In this document: positions 6,185 to 10,393 of the stretch, piece after piece
How positions within the stretch are numbered: position 1 is the stretch's first letter
Layout of the letters: each line of letters opens with the position of its first letter
Source: JBBSWA01 sp038046485
GTDB lineage: Archaea > Nanobdellota > Nanobdellia > Woesearchaeales > SM23-78
Reading direction: 5' to 3'
Length of the DNA stretch: 10,393 nucleotides
NCBI GenBank assembly: GCA_038046485.1
Contig: JBBSWA010000027.1
Location: 1 to 10,393 of the forward strand
The notes under the pieces: generated by a model
Database searches by the model: none
The model's input: the letters and a program-made list of their open reading frames with translations, nothing else
Told to the model about the DNA's origin: nothing
Position numbers and translations under genes: made by a program

Positions 6185-6316
6185 ATGCGGGCAATCATTC
6201 GCCTTTTAGTTTTAGCAGAGATCGAAGGGTATCAATCTGAAATAGTCTCCGCAGACGATGAAGATGTACTAAACCAAGCACTTAGAGAAGTGGCAAAAAG
6301 TCCAACACGTAACTAA
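6185..6316 (+). CDS. Small ORF, 43 residues, doubtful
   Basis: ATG 6185 (or GTG 6182) opens a reading that starts MRAIIRLLVLAEIEGYQ and ends at TAA 6316. The first ten residues are hydrophobic and the rest is acidic and helical, with DDEDVLNQALREV. I do not recognise a family. It starts divergently from the HAD gene; the shared A+T-rich box is only about 17 bases before the ATG, too close for a normal leaderless start, and no Shine-Dalgarno is evident. The protein-like composition and the hairpin following its stop are mild support. It may equally be chance. Confidence 0.3.
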   Translation: MRAIIRLLVLAEIEGYQSEIVSADDEDVLNQALREVAKSPTRN

Positions 6317-6324
6317 ACCTGTCA

Positions 6325-6356
6325 AGAACTGCCAATAATAAAAGAATAGCAGTTCT
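6325..6356. repeat. Inverted repeat, 8 bp, 16-base loop (first of four)
   Basis: Arms AGAACTGC and GCAGTTCT pair perfectly around an A-rich 16-base loop. It begins 9 bases after the small ORF's stop and is 2 bases from the next hairpin. Confidence 0.55.
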
Positions 6357-6358
6357 AT

Positions 6359-6377
6359 CAGAAAGCATAGCTTTCTG
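6359..6377. repeat. Perfect 8-bp hairpin, loop ATA (second of four)
   Basis: Arms CAGAAAGC and GCTTTCTG surround ATA; the apex GCATAGC is identical to that of the hairpin at the tnpA 3' end, while the stem sequence differs. Confidence 0.7.
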
Positions 6378-6379
6378 TA

Positions 6380-6405
6380 GCCCAAAATGCATAGCATTTT
6401 GTGGC
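6380..6405. repeat. Hairpin, 8 bp plus 3 bp beyond a bulge, loop ATA (third of four)
   Basis: Arms CAAAATGC and GCATTTTG (6383-6390, 6394-6401) surround ATA. With T6402 bulged, GCC and GGC add three more pairs. The apex is again GCATAGC on an unrelated stem. Confidence 0.7.
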
Positions 6406-6414
6406 TTGAGCACC

Positions 6415-6456
6415 TCTGAATTCTAGACTAGATTATATCTTTATATAGAATTCAGA
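6415..6456. repeat. 11-bp inverted repeat, 20-base spacer, upstream of a TATA box (fourth of four)
   Basis: TCTGAATTCTA at 6415-6425 and TAGAATTCAGA at 6446-6456 are perfect reverse complements. The right arm ends 3 bases before the TATA box of the THUMP methyltransferase gene, a position suited to an operator or activator site. It could also be the last stem of the structured array. Confidence 0.6.
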
Positions 6457-6459
6457 ACG

Positions 6460-6467
6460 TTTAAAAG
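6460..6467 (+). promoter_or_regulatory. TATA box (TTTAAAAG) for the THUMP gene, leaderless
   Basis: TTTAAAAG is centred about 26 bases before ATG 6490 with AGAACG upstream as a weak BRE. There is no Shine-Dalgarno, so the transcript probably starts at or next to the ATG. Confidence 0.6.
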
Positions 6468-6489
6468 CCTCCCTCATTCCTAAGAAAAC

Positions 6490-7638
6490 ATGCAAGGCTT
6501 AGTGATCGTGGATCAGGGTTTGGAAGAAACAGCCATTCTAGAGTTAAAGGAGTTAATCAATGCAAAAGCAAGCATACTTGAGCCTTGCGTGGTTGAATTC
6601 CCGATTAAAAAAACACAAGATCTACGCGTAGTATGTTACAAAGCGCAAAGTGTGCGCCATGTTCTTCTCTTATTGAGTAAGGCTCCTTGCAAGCCAGATT
6701 TCAACCAACTAGCAAAAGTATCTGAAAAGTTAGTAAAGGAAGTCGATTGGAAGGAGTGGGTCAAGAAAGACCATAGTTTTAAGTGCGTAGCTGAGCACTT
6801 GGAAGAAACAGATTTTAACTCCATGGATATGGAAAAAGAAGTAGGGGGGCATATATTTGATGCCTTGAAATCATTAAAGCTAGCGCCGAAGGTAAACTTG
6901 AAGACAGCAGATCTATCGGTCTTTTCAGTCTTAGGGAAGAAAGATCTTTATTTAGGAATTGATTTTGCAGGAAGGGATTTAAGCAAGCGAAGTTACAAGA
7001 TTTATCATCATGCTTCAGCATTAAAAGGCACCTTGGGCTATGGAGTGGTACGTTTCTCAGGGTTCAAGCCCGGACAAGTGCTAATAGACCCCTTTGCCGG
7101 AAGCGGGATCATTCCGATTGAAGCGGCGTTATTCACATCCGGTTTCTCGGTGAATCATTTCAGTAAGGAGTTTGCCTTCCAAGCATTAGAAGGGTTAAAA
7201 ATGGACGAAAAGGAGTTTGAAGCCTTAGAGAAGGTAAATGAGTCTCTTCCCGTGCAAGGTGCTGATCACTTGCTTATGCACATCAAATCCGCTCAAAATA
7301 ATGCAAAGATTGCCGGAGTCGATAAATGGACTAAGTTTTCAAAGGGAGAAGTGGAGTGGATGGATACACAGTTTAAGAAAGTCTCTGTAGATCACATCGT
7401 TACGCATCCACCTGAACCCAGCCAGCAAATGAATGAAAAAGACGTAGAAAAAGTGTACCGCGAGTTTTTCTATCAAGCAGATTTCATCTTAAAGAAAGAG
7501 GGCAGCATCACCGCTCTTGTAACAAAAAAGAGCTTGTTCTTAAAGATGGCGCAAGAAAAGAAGTTTGTAGTAAATCAAGAAAAAAAGGTTTGGAGTGGAA
7601 AGATGATGTACCATATGCTTCGCTTAGGAAGAGCATAA
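6490..7638 (+). CDS. THUMP-domain RNA methyltransferase (Trm14/Trm-G10-like)
   Basis: Probably a tRNA guanosine-N2 methyltransferase of the THUMP-linked class I family, for which archaeal Trm14 (G6) and Trm-G10 are known members. The 382-residue protein has an N-terminal ferredoxin-like part (about 1-65), a THUMP domain (about 72-163, ending LGIDFAGRDLSKRSY) and a SAM domain. Motif I is LIDPFAGSGIIPIEAAL (198-214), and GADHLLMHIKSAQNNAKIAGV by position about 253-273 is the next SAM strand and helix. The catalytic motif IV, normally [DN]PP[YFW], reads THPPEP (305-310), so the usual Asn/Asp and aromatic residue are replaced by His and Glu. That may mean altered chemistry or a lineage variant. 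It is followed 51 bases later by MBF1 on the same strand, an information-processing neighbourhood. Exact target is not known. Confidence 0.85.
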   Translation: MQGLVIVDQGLEETAILELKELINAKASILEPCVVEFPIKKTQDLRVVCYKAQSVRHVLLLLSKAPCKPDFNQLAKVSEKLVKEVDWKEWVKKDHSFKCVAEHLEETDFNSMDMEKEVGGHIFDALKSLKLAPKVNLKTADLSVFSVLGKKDLYLGIDFAGRDLSKRSYKIYHHASALKGTLGYGVVRFSGFKPGQVLIDPFAGSGIIPIEAALFTSGFSVNHFSKEFAFQALEGLKMDEKEFEALEKVNESLPVQGADHLLMHIKSAQNNAKIAGVDKWTKFSKGEVEWMDTQFKKVSVDHIVTHPPEPSQQMNEKDVEKVYREFFYQADFILKKEGSITALVTKKSLFLKMAQEKKFVVNQEKKVWSGKMMYHMLRLGRA

Positions 7639-7639
7639 A

Positions 7640-7647
7640 TTTAAATA
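7640..7647 (+). promoter_or_regulatory. Possible TATA box (TTTAAATA) for MBF1
   Basis: TTTAAATA begins 1 base after the preceding stop and predicts a start near 7670. That leaves a leader of about 20 bases with GGGAG at 7675-7679. A nearer TTTAAAG at 7666-7672 is only 21 bases from the ATG and fits less well. Confidence 0.45.
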
Positions 7648-7674
7648 GGGTAAAGAACACCCAGGTTTAAAGCA

Positions 7675-7679
7675 GGGAG
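7675..7679 (+). promoter_or_regulatory. Shine-Dalgarno-like GGGAG before MBF1
   Basis: GGGAG stands 10 bases before ATG 7690, slightly long spacing but the only such site in the gap. It favours 7690 as the start. Confidence 0.5.
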
Positions 7680-7689
7680 TTGATAAAAA

Positions 7690-8130
7690 ATGCCTTGTGA
7701 TATGTGTGGAAATTCTAAGGTAGAATCCGTCTGTTCAGTGGAAGGCTCGGAAATGACGGTTTGTTCAACTTGTTCTAAGTATGGCCAGGTTATCCGTCGA
7801 GTAAGGATTGAAACGCGCCGCCCAGGTAAAACAAGTTTCCAAGCAAAGCCGGAGAAAATAGAGGAAATCGCCCCAAATTTTGCTCAGTTGATCAAGGACA
7901 AGCGTGAATCATTGAAGATGACCCAGGAGGATTTTGCAAAGAAAATACAGGAAAAAGTAGGGGTGCTGCATAAGTGGGAAACCGGGCATCTAAAACCAGA
8001 TTTTCAAACCGCAAAGAAGCTAGAGCGCATCTTAGAAATGAAGCTCATTACATTCTTCTCCTCTGAAGAGAAAAAGATAGGAAGGCAAGAGACTGTAGGT
8101 TTGACCATCGGGGACATTCTAAAGGTTTAA
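7690..8130 (+). CDS. Archaeal MBF1-type zinc-ribbon/HTH factor
   Basis: A 146-residue homologue of multiprotein bridging factor 1. The N-terminal zinc ribbon has CDMC (3-6) and CSTC (25-28) with the family's EGSEMTVC string between them. A basic linker (about 36-55) leads to a Cro/C1-type helix-turn-helix at about 70-122 (LIKDKRESLKMTQEDFAKKI, then KWETGHLKPDFQTAKKLE). Archaeal MBF1 has been linked to transcription or ribosome association; its precise role is unsettled. The length is typical. Its last codons and TAA overlap by 4 bases the end of the convergent glycosyltransferase. Confidence 0.92.
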   Translation: MPCDMCGNSKVESVCSVEGSEMTVCSTCSKYGQVIRRVRIETRRPGKTSFQAKPEKIEEIAPNFAQLIKDKRESLKMTQEDFAKKIQEKVGVLHKWETGHLKPDFQTAKKLERILEMKLITFFSSEEKKIGRQETVGLTIGDILKV

Positions 8131-8135
8131 ACCTT
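8122..8135. repeat. 14-bp perfect palindrome over two convergent stop codons
   Basis: AAGGTTTAAACCTT contains the TAA of both MBF1 and the GT-C gene, and both proteins end in Lys-Val. Without a loop it is a poor hairpin; it may simply result from two overlapping gene ends. Confidence 0.6.
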
Positions 8136-9518
8136 CTTAATCACATAATACCTACACCGCCCAAAGGTCTTATTCAAGAGCAGGTTATTATGCGTCATAA
8201 ACCCAATGAATTCTTCACGATCCTTCACACATCTCTCATTTCCTTCAGGGCATTGTAAGTCGCACTCATTCAGGTAGGCGTACTTCACATCTGTTCGTCT
8301 AAAGTACTTCCCATAGGCTTCATCAAAGGGCATGCGGTACATGACCAAAATCTTGTGGTCGGTGAAGGCCGCAACAGATGGATTCGAAGTAAGGACATAG
8401 CTTTGGTTAACAAGAGGGTAGTACTGAGTAAGGACTTCTTGGTACTCATGTTGATCATAGGGTCCAAAATCGGTTAAGTAAATGGAGAACCATCCTTGAA
8501 GAAGAATGACCCCTAAAACCATGGAGAGCAATACAGTAATGAATAGGGTACGACGCCTTTTTTCAAGGGTATGATGCAGGCCTCGAGCGGCAAGAAGGTA
8601 TAAATAAGGGAGAAGAATGAGTAAGTAGCGAACTTCTCGGCTTGGTTTGAGGGCAAAGTAAGGAAAGTAAAAAAGTACAGGAAGGGCAAGTAAGGCAAGA
8701 ATAGCATAGTTTTTCTTCTTAAGTAGTTGGTAGAGGGCAATAAAGGCAAAAAGAAACAAGATGTTTTCTAAAAATAAATGGGTGAGATAAAAGAATTTGA
8801 CATCAACAAAATTAGGGGGGGCAGTTCTTACAATTTCCATGGCTTTCTGAAGGGGTCCAAAGTAGCTTTGGAAGAAAACCTTGTTCGTGATGAGGTAGAT
8901 ACCAGCAGGAATGACAAATCCACTAACAACCCTAACCCCTCGTTTGAAAGCACGAGAAAAGGTTTCTTGATGACGAATCCATAGTATAAAAAGGTAGAAG
9001 CTTGCCGTTACAAGGATAAATCCTTGAGGGAAACGAGTAAGAAAAGCGAACCCAATGCAAAGGCCAGAGAGAAAATCATATTCTTGCAAAAGTAAATAGA
9101 CCCCAAGAAGAGAAAGAAAAATGCTAGGAACGTCGGATAAAACTTGGCTTCCAACAAATAAGTAGGTGTTGCTAGCCGCAAGAAGAGCGCAGGCAATAAG
9201 CCCCGTCTGCCAGTTAAAGAGTTGTTTTCCAATGCGATAAGTAAGAAGTAAAGAGCCCATGGAAAAGAAGACAACAAAGACGCGAGCAAACAAGGGAAAA
9301 GGAAGGTACAAGAGCCATAAAGGTCCCATCAAAATAGGAAGCAAGGGAGGGCGTATATTTTCCCAAAAGCCAGAGTGCCCGTAAGAATACAGGTGTTTAG
9401 CCATGGCGATGTATACGCCGGAATCCCACCATACATATTGGTAAGAGTAAAGGATGAAAGCATGTACGGCAAGAGCAAAGAATAGGATTCCTAGCAGGAT
9501 CTCATGCCGAGTCTTCAT
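8127..9518 (-). CDS. GT-C polytopic membrane glycosyltransferase (PMT/ArnT-like)
   Basis: A 463-residue membrane protein of the family that moves a sugar from a lipid-phosphate carrier to protein or lipid on the outer face of the membrane. The first helix (about 8-27) is followed by the external loop YVWWDSGVY, with Asp32 in the position of the conserved loop-1 acid. ENIRPPLLPILMG (53-65) resembles the family's RPPLyP region, and SDVPSIFLSLLG (128-139) is also characteristic. About ten more hydrophobic helices follow to about 340. The C-terminal 110 residues are soluble and hold Cys pairs in the segment NECDLQCPEGNERC plus one later Cys, possibly disulfide-bonded outside the cell. The start overlaps the stop of the thioredoxin-like gene as ATGA, so the two are translationally coupled. 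Donor and acceptor are unknown; S-layer or membrane-protein glycosylation is plausible. Confidence 0.87.
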   Translation of the reverse strand: MKTRHEILLGILFFALAVHAFILYSYQYVWWDSGVYIAMAKHLYSYGHSGFWENIRPPLLPILMGPLWLLYLPFPLFARVFVVFFSMGSLLLTYRIGKQLFNWQTGLIACALLAASNTYLFVGSQVLSDVPSIFLSLLGVYLLLQEYDFLSGLCIGFAFLTRFPQGFILVTASFYLFILWIRHQETFSRAFKRGVRVVSGFVIPAGIYLITNKVFFQSYFGPLQKAMEIVRTAPPNFVDVKFFYLTHLFLENILFLFAFIALYQLLKKKNYAILALLALPVLFYFPYFALKPSREVRYLLILLPYLYLLAARGLHHTLEKRRRTLFITVLLSMVLGVILLQGWFSIYLTDFGPYDQHEYQEVLTQYYPLVNQSYVLTSNPSVAAFTDHKILVMYRMPFDEAYGKYFRRTDVKYAYLNECDLQCPEGNERCVKDREEFIGFMTHNNLLLNKTFGRCRYYVIKKV

Positions 9519-10189
9519 CGTGAGGGTTTCTTGGCATTGTTTAGATGCGTCGTATTGAGAAGGGTTTGAAGTTCGTCTTTGGCCTTGAATCCTATATAAG
9601 GAACTTCATTGAGGATAATAAAGGGAGCCTTGACAACTTTGTATTTTCGTTTGATGATATCCAAGGCATTACTCTTAAGGTTAATGTCAAAGCTGTAAAC
9701 ATAAAGGTTGGGGTAAATCTTCCTTAAATACGAAAGGATGAATCCTTGTTGCTCGCATTGGGAGCAATCTCCCTGGTTGCTGTAGAAGTACAAGACTAAG
9801 GTATCATTGCGACCGCATTCTTTATTGACTTTTTTGAGGAACAACCAGTGTCTTAGTTCAAGCAAAAAGTAGTATTGTTTAAGTTGGATGACATCCGAGC
9901 TATCGCTTCCGAGCACATTTTCCATGTAGTCCAATTTGAGGCTGATGTCATACAGTTCATCTGTAAGGGCCGTAACATTGACAAAGCCGCAAGGATCTTG
10001 AGCTAAAAGATTATACTGCATCTCCACATCAAGGGTATGCGTTTTCAGCTCTTCTTGAAGGGCCGTGATGCTGTTTAGTTTTTTCTCCGTGTTATAGCCT
10101 CCAATCACAAGCCCCAGGACAAAGATGGCTGTAGTAAGAAAGAAAACAGTAATATACCTTCGGGTGCGCAGTTTCTTTCGAAGATCCAT
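9515..10189 (-). CDS. Membrane-anchored thioredoxin-like protein
   Basis: A 224-residue protein with a basic N-terminus (RKKLRTRR), one transmembrane helix at about 12-31 and the rest predicted outside the cell. Residues about 35-125 are helical and poorly known. From about 130 the strand LVLYFYSN leads to the active-site-like DCSQCEQQG (CxxC at 142-145), and VVKAPFIILNE contains the cis-Pro position (Pro189). Together these are a thioredoxin fold. It could make or reshuffle disulfides in surface proteins. Its 4-base overlap with the following GT-C gene, whose C-terminal domain has several Cys, suggests the pair works together; this is inference. Two further Cys (67, 125) lie in the middle domain. 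A strong TATA box precedes ATG 10189. Confidence 0.8.
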   Translation of the reverse strand: MDLRKKLRTRRYITVFFLTTAIFVLGLVIGGYNTEKKLNSITALQEELKTHTLDVEMQYNLLAQDPCGFVNVTALTDELYDISLKLDYMENVLGSDSSDVIQLKQYYFLLELRHWLFLKKVNKECGRNDTLVLYFYSNQGDCSQCEQQGFILSYLRKIYPNLYVYSFDINLKSNALDIIKRKYKVVKAPFIILNEVPYIGFKAKDELQTLLNTTHLNNAKKPSR

Positions 10190-10210
10190 GAATAAGGTAA
10201 CCTAGGTTCT

Positions 10211-10220
10211 ATTTATAAAT
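10211..10220 (-). promoter_or_regulatory. TATA box (ATTTATAAAT) for the thioredoxin-like/GT-C operon, leaderless
   Basis: ATTTATAAAT is centred about 26 bases before ATG 10189. It is a perfect palindrome, so it could in principle act in both directions, but I see no plus-strand gene start at the matching distance. AACCTAGGTT (10199-10208) lies between box and gene and may be chance. Confidence 0.65.
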
Positions 10221-10393
10221 ATAGAGGGAGTAGGTGCATAAAAAGAGTGACTGGCTCTTAAGAAGCCTGCTCATGTAAAAAAGGATACCTGCGCCTAACC
10301 AGCCATATCAGCCCATTAAATAAAATAAAAGTGCATTGATGAAATAAGGGGGTCTTTGCGCCCCCCTTATAATCCCCCTTGAACGCCGCCCTT
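10221..10393. other. Right edge: no convincing gene, C-rich hairpin
   Basis: Arms ATAAGGGGG (10344-10352) and CCCCCTTAT (10362-10370) pair perfectly around a 9-base loop. The strand then repeats CCCCTT-like blocks to the edge. A minus-strand reading open at the edge ends at TAA 10258, 44 residues with a hydrophobic stretch, but it crosses the hairpin and has no family resemblance. No tRNA could be folded. The hairpin may end a gene that lies beyond the window. Confidence 0.4.

Noticed and set aside
10257..10393. tRNA gene or partial protein gene at the right edge
   Set aside because: A GTTCAA-like string and a 44-residue open frame exist on the minus strand, but no cloverleaf forms and the frame crosses a perfect hairpin with no family match.
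1..10393. CRISPR array or tandem direct repeats
   Set aside because: No regularly spaced direct repeats were found; the repeats present are inverted and have different stems.

Overview
The window most likely comes from an archaeon. Several genes have a TATA-like box whose centre lies about 24-27 bases before the start codon, which is the layout of leaderless archaeal transcription. It also encodes an archaeal MBF1-type zinc-ribbon/HTH factor and a THUMP-domain RNA methyltransferase. The small, A+T-rich genes and the mixture of families suggest a DPANN lineage, perhaps Woesearchaeota-like, but that placement is inference; no rRNA or tRNA is visible.

Layout. (1) 1-~730: an IS200/IS605-type tnpA on the minus strand, with perfect short-loop hairpins inside it, at its 3' end and upstream of it. 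(2) 788-3520, plus strand: a compact operon of a GT-A glycosyltransferase, a PIG-L/LmbE deacetylase and a SAM methyltransferase. The deacetylase is frameshifted at a run of seven C in its zinc-binding motif. (3) 3522-6142, minus strand: a Gfo/Idh/MocA oxidoreductase, an EamA-type membrane transporter and an HAD-like hydrolase split by an in-frame TAG. Regions 2 and 3 look like an accessory glycan or aminosugar modification island next to the mobile element. (4) 6143-6489: a gap with one doubtful small ORF and four consecutive inverted repeats just before the next promoter. (5) 6490-8130, plus strand: housekeeping-like information genes (THUMP methyltransferase, MBF1). (6) 8127-10189, minus strand: a membrane-anchored thioredoxin-like protein overlapping by 4 bases a polytopic GT-C glycosyltransferase, probably acting at the cell surface. 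(7) 10190-10393: a promoter and a C-rich hairpin, no convincing gene.

The observation I rate highest is a set of at least five perfect hairpins, three around tnpA and two about 6 kb away, with different stems but one apex, GC-ANA-GC (loops ATA, AAA, AGA). They are far more frequent than expected by chance and may be substrates or relics of the TnpA system. The two broken genes (C7 frameshift, TGG-to-TAG-like stop) may be real decay, recoding, phase variation or sequencing error; reads would decide.
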